From Candidatus Omnitrophota bacterium (lineage in GTDB: Bacteria > Hinthialibacterota > Hinthialibacteria > Hinthialibacterales > JAKPRU01), in assembly GCA_029570205.1 (NCBI GenBank), contig JAKQSI010000045.1, positions 31,498 to 95,497 on the forward strand: a stretch of 64,000 nt of DNA. Direction: 5' to 3'. Both the position numbers and the translations under genes were made by a program. Below the pieces are notes generated by a model. It was not told the DNA's origin, made no database searches, and worked only from the letters and a program-made list of their open reading frames with translations. This document shows, piece after piece, positions 54,638-63,557 of the stretch. Within the stretch, counting starts at the first letter, position 1. Each line of letters starts with the position of its first letter.

Positions 54638-55135
54638 ATGGAAAGTGATATCAAGTTTTTCGCGGACGATATGGTAGGGCGACTTTGCTGGTGGCTCCGA
54701 ATGATCGGGTACGACACAGCCTATGAGCGGGATATTGAGGACGACGATCTTGCCCGCCGCGCGCAAGAGGAAGACCGTATTGTTCTGACACGCGATACCA
54801 CCTTCGCCGAGCGTTATCCCGACCTGACCGTCCTGTCGCTACCCACAGACCGCCCGGAAGTGCAGCTGTGGCTGGTTCTAAAAACATACCAGCTGGATTA
54901 CGACCATGCCTGGTTCTCGCGGTGTCTTGTCTGCAACGATGAGCTGTTGCCCGTACACAAGGAAAAATACGCCGAACGAATCCCTCCGCACGTACTGGAA
55001 ACCCTCGACGAGTTCTGGTACTGCCGGACCTGCGATCAGCTGTTCTGGAAGGGAACTCACCACAAGAACATGATGATGAAGCTGGAGCGTTTGAAAGAAC
55101 GCTTGCAGAAAATGGAAGAACAGCGCGGCCGATGA
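54638..55135 (+). CDS. Mut7-C RNase-like protein with zinc ribbon
   Basis: 165 residues from ATG 54638, GGAG about 11 bases upstream. The N-terminal PIN-like part has FADDMVGRLCWWLRMIGYDT and IVLTRDTTFAERYP, the Mut7-C pattern with its acidic residues. The C-terminal part has CLVCNDEL and CRTCDQLFWKGTHH, the usual zinc ribbon. Probably an RNA-cleaving or RNA-binding protein; biological role not known. It follows Maf by 66 bases and ends 12 bases from the convergent OppC gene. Confidence 0.88.
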   Translation: MESDIKFFADDMVGRLCWWLRMIGYDTAYERDIEDDDLARRAQEEDRIVLTRDTTFAERYPDLTVLSLPTDRPEVQLWLVLKTYQLDYDHAWFSRCLVCNDELLPVHKEKYAERIPPHVLETLDEFWYCRTCDQLFWKGTHHKNMMMKLERLKERLQKMEEQRGR

Positions 55136-55147
55136 GGCTTTGTTCGT

Positions 55148-56215
55148 CTACATGCGCAGTTTTGGGTCGAGCGCATCTCGAAGGCTGTCTCCGACAATCG
55201 AAAACGCCAGTGAGAGAACGAACAGGAACACCGTGGCCCCGGCCAGAGGCCACCAGACACTGGGCTGACGGGCCAGTTCATCCTTCGCTGCCGAAATCAC
55301 TTGCCCCCAGGTCGCCAGGGACGGGTCTACCCCTATCCCCACATAACTCAGGAAAACCTCCAGCGAAACCGCCTGCACAAAACGAATAGTGAACGTGATA
55401 ATGATGATATGGCCGACGTTCGGAAGAATGTGACGGAAAATGATCCGGGTATGAGTTTGGCCCAGGGACCGAGCGGCAAGCACATATTCCCGCTCCTTGT
55501 GTTTGAAAAACTCTGCCCGGACCAGGCGGCACAAATCCACCCAGGTTGTCACACCGATCACGAGCAGAACATTCATCATGTTTTTGTCCATGAAAGTCAG
55601 CAATGCGGTCAACAGAAGCAACTGGGGTACCGATGCAAATGTGGAATAGACCCACACTACTATGTCATCTACAATCCCCCCGAAATACCCGCCCAGCGCC
55701 CCGACTACAACAGCAATCGGGATGGCGATCAAGGACGTTACCACGCCGATGATGAATGCCCAGCGAAGACCATGCAGGAGAATCGACAACACATTTTGCC
55801 CGTCGAGATTCGTTCCGAGCGGATACGCCCATGCCTCGCGTCGCAGAAGGCCCGAAATCCCGTGTTCTTGCAACTGAATCAATACGGTCGGCGGATGGTA
55901 TGACCAGTCTCGTCCGCGCCGCAACCCGATCATGCCATGCATTTCCGCAGACTCCAGAGCCAGGCTGTTGGATAGAAGCCATATCCACGAGTCAAGCGCG
56001 AACGGGCACACAAGTCTCTCTTCCTGCATGATAAGCAGAAAGACAGAGGGTTCTCCGATTTCAATCCGCCGAAGACGGTGGGTCTCTGAGACATCCCGTG
56101 CGAGAATACCGAAATGAACCAGCACCGCCAACACAACGCACATAACAATCACCGTCAGCGAGATCATCGCCGGCGTATCTTTTCGAAGGATTCTCCAGAC
56201 TTCTCGCCAGGGCAT
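55148..56215 (-). CDS. OppC-like peptide/nickel ABC transporter permease
   Basis: 355 residues. First helix at about 16-38, then an extra periplasmic region of about 110 residues before the main transporter domain (five helices, 145-345), which carries the coupling motif EYVLAARSLGQTHTRIIFRHILPN. Together with OppB it would form the inner-membrane channel for an oligopeptide or similar importer. The large insert after helix 1 is typical of YejE-type and some other OppC proteins. It is the last gene of the three-gene run; ATPase genes are absent. Confidence 0.9.
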   Translation of the reverse strand: MPWREVWRILRKDTPAMISLTVIVMCVVLAVLVHFGILARDVSETHRLRRIEIGEPSVFLLIMQEERLVCPFALDSWIWLLSNSLALESAEMHGMIGLRRGRDWSYHPPTVLIQLQEHGISGLLRREAWAYPLGTNLDGQNVLSILLHGLRWAFIIGVVTSLIAIPIAVVVGALGGYFGGIVDDIVVWVYSTFASVPQLLLLTALLTFMDKNMMNVLLVIGVTTWVDLCRLVRAEFFKHKEREYVLAARSLGQTHTRIIFRHILPNVGHIIIITFTIRFVQAVSLEVFLSYVGIGVDPSLATWGQVISAAKDELARQPSVWWPLAGATVFLFVLSLAFSIVGDSLRDALDPKLRM

Positions 56216-56222
56216 TGCTAAC

Positions 56223-57251
56223 CTAACCTACCTGTACACGGGGATCGACAATTCCATACAGAATATCCGCCGCCACATTCGCTAATATAAACAGCAAGGC
56301 TCCCAGAAACACAACCGCACGCATCGTGCTCAGATCCGCATTCTGAATAGCCTCGACTGTGATTCCACCCAGCCCCGGAATACCGAAAAATGTTTCCAGC
56401 AGCAAAGACCCCAGGTAGAGGAAGGGAATCGACACGGCCCAGCGTGTGATCAGAGGAATCAGCGCATTCCGCAAGACATGTCGAAACAGAACCGTGTTCT
56501 CCCCCAGGCCCTTTGCTCGCGCCGTACGGACATAGTCCTGGTTAATTTCATCGAGCATGAGAATGCGATTGAATCGAATCCCCGCGCCCATGGACAACGC
56601 CGTGTAAATCAGAATCGGAAGGGCCAGGTAGACATATCCCGAAAGGCCGCTCTCATAGCCGGAAATGGGGAAATACCGCCAATCCGCCGCCAGGAATTTC
56701 TGAAAGAACAGGATTAACGCGACGGAATTGAAACTCATCAGGAACACGGCTAATACAACAAACGCCCGGTCGATAACAGTTCCCCGATAAAGCGCGCAAA
56801 ACAAAGCAAGAACAATCGAAATCATCTCACTCAGGCAAAACGCGGGGACCATCATCTTCAGAGAAGGACCCATCCCATCAAGCAGAACCGCAGACACCGG
56901 GCGATCATCTCGGTCACGCCCGAAATTGAATGTCAACAGATCGACACTGTAATGCAGGAACAGAATCGGTTTTGATACGGGACGGATGTCCTCCTCCGTA
57001 ATCTCCGTCCCCGGTGCGGCCCGGCCGGCTTCGATTTCCATCTTCTTGCGAAAGCCCTCATCGGTATATACACAAAAACCTTTCTGTATTTTCCACTGCC
57101 GAATCGTTTCCGGATTTGCGGCCTTCTGAAGTTCTTTCACGGCTAACGTGTCCGGCGTATTGATAACATAAAATAAGGTGAATGTAAGGAGAATGACCCC
57201 GAAAAGAATCGGGATCGCATAAAGAATTCGTCGAACGGCATAGAACAGCAT
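56223..57251 (-). CDS. OppB-like peptide ABC transporter permease
   Basis: 342 residues. N-terminal helix (about 8-28) followed by a periplasmic insert of about 80 residues, then five helices with the coupling loop DYVRTARAKGLGENTVLFRHVLRNALIPLIT and the LETFFGIPGLG segment of OppB/DppB. It pairs with the OppC gene 7 bases downstream and receives substrate from the lipoprotein encoded 5 bases upstream. Confidence 0.92.
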   Translation of the reverse strand: MLFYAVRRILYAIPILFGVILLTFTLFYVINTPDTLAVKELQKAANPETIRQWKIQKGFCVYTDEGFRKKMEIEAGRAAPGTEITEEDIRPVSKPILFLHYSVDLLTFNFGRDRDDRPVSAVLLDGMGPSLKMMVPAFCLSEMISIVLALFCALYRGTVIDRAFVVLAVFLMSFNSVALILFFQKFLAADWRYFPISGYESGLSGYVYLALPILIYTALSMGAGIRFNRILMLDEINQDYVRTARAKGLGENTVLFRHVLRNALIPLITRWAVSIPFLYLGSLLLETFFGIPGLGGITVEAIQNADLSTMRAVVFLGALLFILANVAADILYGIVDPRVQVG

Positions 57252-57256
57252 AGAGG

Positions 57257-59320
57257 CTACCCCCGTTGTTGCTCCACAATTTTATATACGAATGCCGCAA
57301 CGATACCGACAAATAGAAGCGCAAACAGCACGGCGGGCAACCGGAACATTGTATTTGTATGACGCACCCATTCCAGTCGCGTGGCGGGGTCGGAAACGGC
57401 GTACCGGTAAGATCTGGTGGACATTGGAAGGGGCTTTGTCGGAGAAAACCAGTCATGATATAGCACGAATAGTCGATTGTAGTACAGATAAATCCATGGC
57501 ACGTCTTCGTCAACAATTGCCGACATTTCCCGAATAATCTCGGACTTCCGCTGCCGTTCCCCCGGGATGGAGTCGGAGAGAACCTGTAGTTCCTCATAAA
57601 GCCGGTCGTAGCGGTCGTTTCGATATGCGGCGTAGTTGACTCCTGGACGACGGTTGGGTCCGTACAGGAGCTGCAATACGTTCTGTGCATCCGGGTAGTC
57701 CATGGTCCAATTTGCATCGTACAGTTGCCCCTTGCCTTCGGCGGCGCGTCGGAGGAATTCGGGAAATGTCTGCAAGTTGCATTGAAGTCGGATACCGATC
57801 TCCTGCGCGCAGATTGTATAGAATCGTGCGATGTCTCGCGTTCCCTGGATCGCGGAACGAAATTCGACCGACAGTTCCAGCGGCGATCCATTGGGGGATT
57901 CGCATGTAACCCACTCTCCCGATGAATTCTGGCTGACAGAGTACCCGGCTTCCCTCAGAAGAGCGCGAGCCTGCTGCGGATCATAGCCCCCCCACGGTGT
58001 CCGGTAGTCCGGGTTGTATCCCCTTACGTCCGGCGGAATCAGCATGTTCGCAGGTCTTCCTCTTCCGTTCAAATAAGCCGAGATAAGATAAGCGCGGTCC
58101 ATACACAAACTGATCGCTCTGCGTAACTGTTTATGTCGTTCATCATAGCCCCCGACCCGTTCATCCTCCATATTGAACACGAGATAATTAATGCTTGGAT
58201 CGTCACAGATCTGTAAGTGGATTCCCTGCTCTCGAATCTCCCGTTCGAGTAGTGTGTCCGGCGATACCGCGCTATTCTTTGAATTAGCCGTTCCTGCAAA
58301 TGCGCGGTCGAATTGTTCCTTATTGAGCCGTTCATAGCAGTCGATGGTTCCCGCAAGAAACTCCATCCACATGGCGCTTGCTTCCGGGATAATAAGGAAC
58401 TGGAGTTCATCCGCCAAGGGAATGTGTTTACCGATATGAGGCGCCATGTAACGGTCCCAATCGCCCGGGTCCAGCGCGCCCTCCTGTTCCCATTTGCGGC
58501 GAAATATGTTTTTGTAGTTGTTCTGCCTGATGTCGGTTGAATCCAGTTGAGGGAAATAAATCTCGCGGTATTTCGGATTTCGGGTCCAGACCAAATGCTG
58601 CTTCTTGACATATTCTTTCAACATGAACGGCCCGGTGCCGACCGGGTGGCGGCTGAAATCAAGACCGTACCGCTCCACCGCCTCGCGCGGGACAATCGCG
58701 CCGTACGGCAGGCTCAAGGCCCACAGGAGTTGCGGGTAGGGAGACCGGAGTCGTATCTGAAATGTGTAGTCGTCCAAAATCGTCAATCCCTCTACCGGTT
58801 CATCGAATAGCCGATCGCGTGCTTGCGGATGGCCGGTAGCCAAAAATCGTCTGCGCCAGTCATCCAATCCAGGGACTTTATTCTCCAATACCCAGAATCC
58901 TCCTTCCGCGAGTGACATGAGACGTTTGAGCGAATAGACCGCATCCTGTGCGGTGACCCTGCGTCCCACTCCGTTCGGAAAACACGGGTCATCTTGGAAG
59001 GAAATGTCGTCGCGAAGTGTGAATGTATAGGTTCTTCCTTCATCGGTGATTTCCGGTATATGTCGGACGAGGCACGGTACAAGTTGCGGTTCCGGCGGGG
59101 AGGGGTATTGATAATCCACAAGCGATTCATACGCCAGGCCGCACTGCCGGGCGGAATAGACATCCCCGGCGCGATGCGGATCGAGAAAGCGGGGATCAAC
59201 GGATAGCGCAAGACGGACAACATGCCGATCCCCATCCTGCCTGGCCAACACAACGGCCCGCGAGCCGCAGGAGAGGAAGAAAAGGCATGCCATTGCGATC
59301 AGCGCATTATTCCTTGACAT
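57257..59320 (-). CDS. OppA-like substrate-binding lipoprotein with C-terminal membrane helix
   Basis: 687 residues from ATG 59320 (an ATG 12 codons upstream is less likely). Lipobox LSCG at residues 16-19. The body is the extracellular solute-binding family 5 (SBP_bac_5): RVTAQDAVYSLKRL, PVGTGPFMLKEYV and the C-terminal DIARFYTICAQEIGI and MDYPDAQN parts. Binds peptides or related compounds and delivers them to OppBC. Unusual: a predicted membrane helix near the C-terminus (about 657-678, VLFALLFVGIVAAFVY) so it would be held at both ends. Often family members lack this. Overlaps nothing; it is the first gene of the run. Confidence 0.88.
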   Translation of the reverse strand: MSRNNALIAMACLFFLSCGSRAVVLARQDGDRHVVRLALSVDPRFLDPHRAGDVYSARQCGLAYESLVDYQYPSPPEPQLVPCLVRHIPEITDEGRTYTFTLRDDISFQDDPCFPNGVGRRVTAQDAVYSLKRLMSLAEGGFWVLENKVPGLDDWRRRFLATGHPQARDRLFDEPVEGLTILDDYTFQIRLRSPYPQLLWALSLPYGAIVPREAVERYGLDFSRHPVGTGPFMLKEYVKKQHLVWTRNPKYREIYFPQLDSTDIRQNNYKNIFRRKWEQEGALDPGDWDRYMAPHIGKHIPLADELQFLIIPEASAMWMEFLAGTIDCYERLNKEQFDRAFAGTANSKNSAVSPDTLLEREIREQGIHLQICDDPSINYLVFNMEDERVGGYDERHKQLRRAISLCMDRAYLISAYLNGRGRPANMLIPPDVRGYNPDYRTPWGGYDPQQARALLREAGYSVSQNSSGEWVTCESPNGSPLELSVEFRSAIQGTRDIARFYTICAQEIGIRLQCNLQTFPEFLRRAAEGKGQLYDANWTMDYPDAQNVLQLLYGPNRRPGVNYAAYRNDRYDRLYEELQVLSDSIPGERQRKSEIIREMSAIVDEDVPWIYLYYNRLFVLYHDWFSPTKPLPMSTRSYRYAVSDPATRLEWVRHTNTMFRLPAVLFALLFVGIVAAFVYKIVEQQRG

Positions 59321-59568
59321 GGTTCGTATGCCGCTTGGATTGTAGATTGGCAGCATGATAATAGGGCAGAGGGAGCAAGGTGGAGAGGGAAGATTGTCCG
59401 AAATTCGTCGGGACAGATCGGAATATATTTATAGTTGACAAACCGGGTCTTCGGAAACCGAACATGGTTGTCCAGACGTTATGAAAATGCCGTTTGATGC
59501 GACCAATCTGTTGAAGAAGGCGAGGACGCGATAGACTTTATGTGTTGAACTGCATTTCACTTACTGAA

Positions 59569-59641
59569 GCGCCGGTGGCTCAATGGATAGAGCACCTGAC
59601 TTCGGATCAGGCGGTTGGGGGTTCGATTCCCTCTCGGCGCG
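59569..59641 (+). tRNA. tRNA-Arg (anticodon TCG)
   Basis: 73 bases with a complete cloverleaf: acceptor GCGCCGG with a G-T last pair to TCGGCGC, D arm with GGCTCAATGGATAGAGC, anticodon stem CCTGA/TCAGG with loop CTTCGGA (anticodon TCG, reading CGA) and the T arm with GGTTCGATTCC. No CCA is encoded. Its 3' end is the likely attachment site of the integrated element that starts here. Confidence 0.95.
59620..59641 (+). other. Probable attL in the 3' end of tRNA-Arg
   Basis: A tyrosine recombinase gene starts 18 bases after the tRNA and points toward it, the usual arrangement when an element has inserted into the tRNA 3' end. The T-arm and acceptor part would be the shared core; I looked for a second copy up to 64000 and did not find it, so the right junction lies outside. 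Confidence 0.5.
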
Positions 59642-59658
59642 GGTTGATTTTACTGGAC

Positions 59659-60918
59659 TTACGTACTTCCCACCTTCTCTTGTTTTTCCCTCATCGTGCA
59701 ATGATCGTGCAATTCTGCTTGATTCTCCCAAGAATGAGATGGCCAGATTGGTGAATCGGATGGAGCATTCCATTTGGCAATCTCGGCTTCGATTTGGGAA
59801 ACCACCTTTTCACGGAACAAGGGAATCAGGCGCTTCCCCTGGTCTCCGTGGTAATGCCTCTCTCCGATTGTCGTCGGCGCATGACCGACGTACCGCTGGA
59901 CATAGTACCCATACCAACCCCCATCAATCGCCGCCGTTTGAAGCGTATTGCGCAGGTCTTTGGACTTGATCGAGACTTCCGGGTTCCACCTTCGCAGTTC
60001 ACGCTGAACGGCATGGGAATACCCATTATAGTCCACGAAATCCACAGGTCTTCTACCAGACCGCCTCTCCTTGAGAATCCAGACAACAATTCGAGGAATA
60101 GGGATTCTGCGAATCCGATATCGGTTCTTTACCGTCCCGTCAATTGTGATCGTTCCATCTTCCAGATCCACTTTTTCCCAGGTCAGCCGGAGAGCCTCTT
60201 GCAGTTGAAGACCAACAAGCCCCTGAAGGGCCACCCCAGCAGTCAATCGGTCACGCTCCGGATCTCTGGCTAGGTGATCCAGGAAATCCAACACCCCATG
60301 AATGGGAAGGTAGGGATTCCCCAGATCTTCCTGATAAATAGGAGAAACGGATTCACGCCGGGAAAGCCTCAGATTCCGGCAGAAATCGACATAAACCCTC
60401 GGCCAGTTGGCCGCCATCCAGGCCGATGTCCGGCGAACCGGAATCAGATACAATCGGATTGTGTCCGGAGCCAGATTCCGCTCCATCAGATATTTCTGAT
60501 AGTGGAGAGCATGTTCAAACCGAAGTTCGTGCCAAAAAGTTAGCCCTTGCTTATCCACCCAGGACAGAAAACACTCGCAATTCTGCCGGTCACCCTTACG
60601 GGTCGCAACGGACCAGTTGCGCGTTTCAGCAGCCTTAATCAGGGCATCACTGATGTGCATCTGCGGAAAAGCCTCGCCCGTATCCGGTTCTTTCTCCAGG
60701 CGATCCCCGGGCATAGAAAGAAGCCTCTCGGCCTCCTGAATGGCCTCACTCAGATCCTGAGCATCAAAGCGAATTCTCCTATACTTGCCGCCGGAATCTC
60801 TCCCGCTGACTTTCCATCGTCCTGGACTTTCCTGGTGCAGGGTGAATCGGTCGGTCTTGAACCGGTCTTTCTTTTTGGTTGTCAAAGAGCGAATGGTGCG
60901 TTGTTTTGGATGAGTCAA
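59659..60918 (-). CDS. Tyrosine recombinase/integrase
   Basis: 419 residues from TTG 60918, seven bases after a perfect AAAGGAG (60926-60932); an open extension to 61059 has no better start. N-terminal SAM-like DNA-binding region (about 90-190) and the catalytic domain (about 220-395). The active-site pieces seen are KDLRN (Arg323), VGH (His346) and Tyr356 in ERHYHG. In place of the first arginine (GLR in most) stands GLQ (Gln238), and the His of HxxR is Lys320, so the site is atypical. Directly downstream of tRNA-Arg, it should integrate and excise the element. Confidence 0.85.
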   Translation of the reverse strand: MTHPKQRTIRSLTTKKKDRFKTDRFTLHQESPGRWKVSGRDSGGKYRRIRFDAQDLSEAIQEAERLLSMPGDRLEKEPDTGEAFPQMHISDALIKAAETRNWSVATRKGDRQNCECFLSWVDKQGLTFWHELRFEHALHYQKYLMERNLAPDTIRLYLIPVRRTSAWMAANWPRVYVDFCRNLRLSRRESVSPIYQEDLGNPYLPIHGVLDFLDHLARDPERDRLTAGVALQGLVGLQLQEALRLTWEKVDLEDGTITIDGTVKNRYRIRRIPIPRIVVWILKERRSGRRPVDFVDYNGYSHAVQRELRRWNPEVSIKSKDLRNTLQTAAIDGGWYGYYVQRYVGHAPTTIGERHYHGDQGKRLIPLFREKVVSQIEAEIAKWNAPSDSPIWPSHSWENQAELHDHCTMREKQEKVGST

Positions 60919-61132
60919 GGTGATTCTCCTTTCCCACCTTGTCCCCATCACGTTGACGGACAAGATGATCCCAGTATCGGTTGAGAGAGTCAACCACATT
61001 CCCTCCCCAGTATCCTTTGCCCGGGGACCCCACCAAGCCGAATTGCCGCAGCGTTTCAATCTTGACGAAGCCGCGAAGGAGGTCCTTCAGTTCCTCACCG
61101 GTGTATATGGTGGTCGGATCCACGCGCCTCAT
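60779..61132 (-). CDS. Excisionase-like DNA-binding protein
   Basis: 117 residues from ATG 61132 (TTG 61159 is open too). The first 55 residues (TIYTGEELKDLLRGFVKIETLRQFGLVG) resemble small winged-helix excisionase/MerR-type HTH proteins: helix, turn, then the Gly-rich wing with GKGYWGG. The last 40 residues are hydrophilic. It overlaps the start of the integrase by 140 bases in another frame. Its position next to the integrase supports a recombination directionality role. Confidence 0.6.
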   Translation of the reverse strand: MRRVDPTTIYTGEELKDLLRGFVKIETLRQFGLVGSPGKGYWGGNVVDSLNRYWDHLVRQRDGDKVGKENHLDSSKTTHHSLFDNQKERPVQDRPIHPAPGKSRTMESQRERFRRQV

Positions 61133-61456
61133 TGGTGTGACTTGCCTCTGATTTCTCAATGCACCCGCATTGGTGCGTTGGATACTTCTGAGGACAGTTT
61201 AAGAATGGAAGAGAGGCATTCCGTTGGCTTTGTGTGGGCAACTGTGGCAAAAGCAAAAAAGAATCGATTTTCGTGAGGAAATTACGTCATCCAATCAACC
61301 GGATTGCAAAAACGACCCGCTTGCTTCGAAACAATTTCATCCCAAATCCCTGCATATCCAGATCACTCTCCACCTATCTACCCGGAGCCATGCACCACAA
61401 GATACCGGATCAAAACGCGGTTCTCCGGACGCTTATACACAAACGACAGATTGGAG
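61133..61456. other. 324-bp intergenic region inside the element
   Basis: No credible gene. Plus-strand open frames here read as noise. A near-perfect stem AATGCACC/GGTGCGTT (61158-61165 with 61172-61179) lies just upstream of the excisionase-like gene and may be a site for Xis or the regulator. Confidence 0.35.
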
Positions 61457-63079
61457 TCAGGCTTTCAAGCGAATTGTGCCTTTACGTTCACCTGGCTCAA
61501 TCAATTCCTTGTAACCGCGGAGTCGCTTGAAGATGTCTGTGTATCTGCTTGACTGGATGTCGGTGTTTTCGAGTATATATTCCCATGGCATATCCGGTCT
61601 TTTGTTCTGGTGTGCATCGTACAATATTCCGACAACTTTTGCTTGTTTTGGGGTAAGAGTGTAGAGTATGCACTTCCAAACGATTGTTCGAGATTCTGAA
61701 TCAAAATAATTGTTCTCATCCCTCTCAGTTCTATCCTTCTTCAGAGCACATCGTATTTTTTCCGACTTCGTTTCCAGTTTCTCCACCTTTTTCAGGTAGT
61801 CCGCGATAGCCGGAGCATATTGAAGATCCATGACAGACTTCCATTGACACACCTCCGGGATTTCAACACTGAAAAGTGCTTTCAATTTCATGTAGAACTG
61901 GTTCCACGACTCTTTTTCCTCTACATACAAATTAACAGCTTTATCCAGAACGTCGTCCAAATAAATTATCCGCTTCGCGGCATTCGATGGAATCCCGGAT
62001 ACAAAATGACATTCCTGTTTGATCGTGTTGAGAATCCCTTTGTCAATCTCTTTTTGAATAAGCCAGGCGAACATAAGTAGACTATACAACCCACCAAAAT
62101 CCCACGTTTTGTTATTTTTAACAAAAATGAACTCTATAGCAAAAAGCCGGTCGATTTGATTTTTTGCCAACTGTTCGTTAATCAATTTTACCGTGGAATT
62201 CCATACGTTATCGGAGTTTCTTAATGACAATACTTCTACACTTTTTTGGAGAATATTCATCTTCAATTTAAAAAAAGATTCTCTGATCTCGTTACAAAAT
62301 GTTACATCTTCTTTTGTCAAAAAAGAAAACCCATTTGAATCCTTGTATGTGACCAGGCTCTCCTCTGTATAATAATCTTCCGAATCCTCTGTGTGGTCGC
62401 AGTAGGTTGTTCTTCCCCAGCAATAGAAAATCAGCCGATATCCATCTTTCGAGACATTTGTATATTCACGCAATGGATCGAGGATTGTTACATCCTCGTC
62501 CATCTTTCTGACTAAAGAATGAACGTTGAGGGAAAAGAGATCAGAACAGTTGTACTGTGGAACGTCGTCGGGTCTCAGAAATATCGGCTGAAATCCTTCT
62601 GGCTCCTTCACAACCAATGTTCGGGTGAGATATTGAAAAAACCAGGTAGAATAATGAAAAATCCGGTCAGGATAACCGGTTTCAACGACAGCATCCTTCT
62701 GCTTCTCCAGATAAGGAATGAATTTCTCCAGATTGTTTTTCAATTCCTCTTTCATTATATAGGGCAAATAAGGATTCCAACGGGTCGGGTCAGTCAAATT
62801 CAATAAAAAAACCAAGGTTTCAAACAGGTCCGGCCCAAGAATTTTTAAAGTATTCAGGTCCAAGAACGGACCCTTTTTCTTGGGACAAATGACATTCCAA
62901 AGCCAAGACCATCGCTTTATTCCGAGATAAAGGACGTCCTGAAAATTGTTACTTCTTAGCCCGACATCCTTGCCTGAGTCTTCCAGCCAACTCCGTACGA
63001 TTTTGCCGAGCCGTTCTAAGTCCAAATTCGGTTGGAGATTTTCCCATAACGATGTCGAAAATTCAGTTTCTGAAACCAT
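61457..63079 (-). CDS. 540-residue protein of unknown function, element cargo
   Basis: Start ATG 63079 with GGAGGT five bases upstream. No known domain over residues 1-460, which are mostly helical and rich in Trp, Tyr and charged residues. The last 70 residues (LTPKQAKVVGILYDAHQN, then DIQSSRYTDIFKRLRG and the basic KGTIRLKA end) look like a winged helix-turn-helix domain, so it might bind DNA. Base composition is clearly more AT-rich than the chromosome left of the tRNA, which fits horizontal transfer. No transmembrane helix. Cargo of integrated elements is often defensive or regulatory, but nothing here shows it. Confidence 0.75.
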   Translation of the reverse strand: MVSETEFSTSLWENLQPNLDLERLGKIVRSWLEDSGKDVGLRSNNFQDVLYLGIKRWSWLWNVICPKKKGPFLDLNTLKILGPDLFETLVFLLNLTDPTRWNPYLPYIMKEELKNNLEKFIPYLEKQKDAVVETGYPDRIFHYSTWFFQYLTRTLVVKEPEGFQPIFLRPDDVPQYNCSDLFSLNVHSLVRKMDEDVTILDPLREYTNVSKDGYRLIFYCWGRTTYCDHTEDSEDYYTEESLVTYKDSNGFSFLTKEDVTFCNEIRESFFKLKMNILQKSVEVLSLRNSDNVWNSTVKLINEQLAKNQIDRLFAIEFIFVKNNKTWDFGGLYSLLMFAWLIQKEIDKGILNTIKQECHFVSGIPSNAAKRIIYLDDVLDKAVNLYVEEKESWNQFYMKLKALFSVEIPEVCQWKSVMDLQYAPAIADYLKKVEKLETKSEKIRCALKKDRTERDENNYFDSESRTIVWKCILYTLTPKQAKVVGILYDAHQNKRPDMPWEYILENTDIQSSRYTDIFKRLRGYKELIEPGERKGTIRLKA

Positions 63080-63344
63080 CAGGACCTCCGTCCAAGAATC
63101 CCTCAGCGTGTAATTTGCTTTTGCAGGAGTTTATGATTGTCCAAATATCTTTCCTGTTCAAGGTCACAGAATCAGCCTCGCCGGTCCAGCCGCGTTGTTT
63201 TCTTCACGCACCTCACTGAGATAAGCAAGATCAAATGGAGCGCCATCTGCAAAAAAAAGGAACCTGCATCCGATCTGTTGAATTCGCAGGTTCATTCTCA
63301 ATGCCCGTGTTATTTTTTATGTTCCTGGTGATATCGCGGGCATT

Positions 63345-63557
63345 TCACAGCCCATTATCCTTAAAACCCGGCTTACCGTTGACCCGTTTTCTGAACAGGG
63401 ATTTCCAGAAACTTTCTCTTCTGCCAATTACGATGACATAAGGGCCAAACTTCTTCAGAATGTCTCTCATTTTCAATGGAGGGAGTATCTGCCTCTCTCT
63501 TCGAAACCATTTCAACACCTTGTCCAGAAAGGTTTCTCTCGACGGACGAATCGTCAT
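63345..63557 (-). CDS. Small basic protein, unknown
   Basis: 70 residues from ATG 63557, with AAAAGGAGG nine bases upstream, a very strong ribosome-binding site. The peptide has many Arg and Lys (LKWFRRERQILPPLKMRD) and no cysteine. A competing open frame covers the same bases but lacks such a start. It lies upstream of the 540-residue gene on the same strand, 265 bases away, and is part of the element. No family recognised. Confidence 0.5.
   Translation of the reverse strand: MTIRPSRETFLDKVLKWFRRERQILPPLKMRDILKKFGPYVIVIGRRESFWKSLFRKRVNGKPGFKDNGL

Noticed and set aside
59435-59458. TTGACA at 59435 as promoter of the tRNA
   Set aside because: No acceptable -10 at 16-18 bases; the tRNA promoter cannot be placed with confidence.
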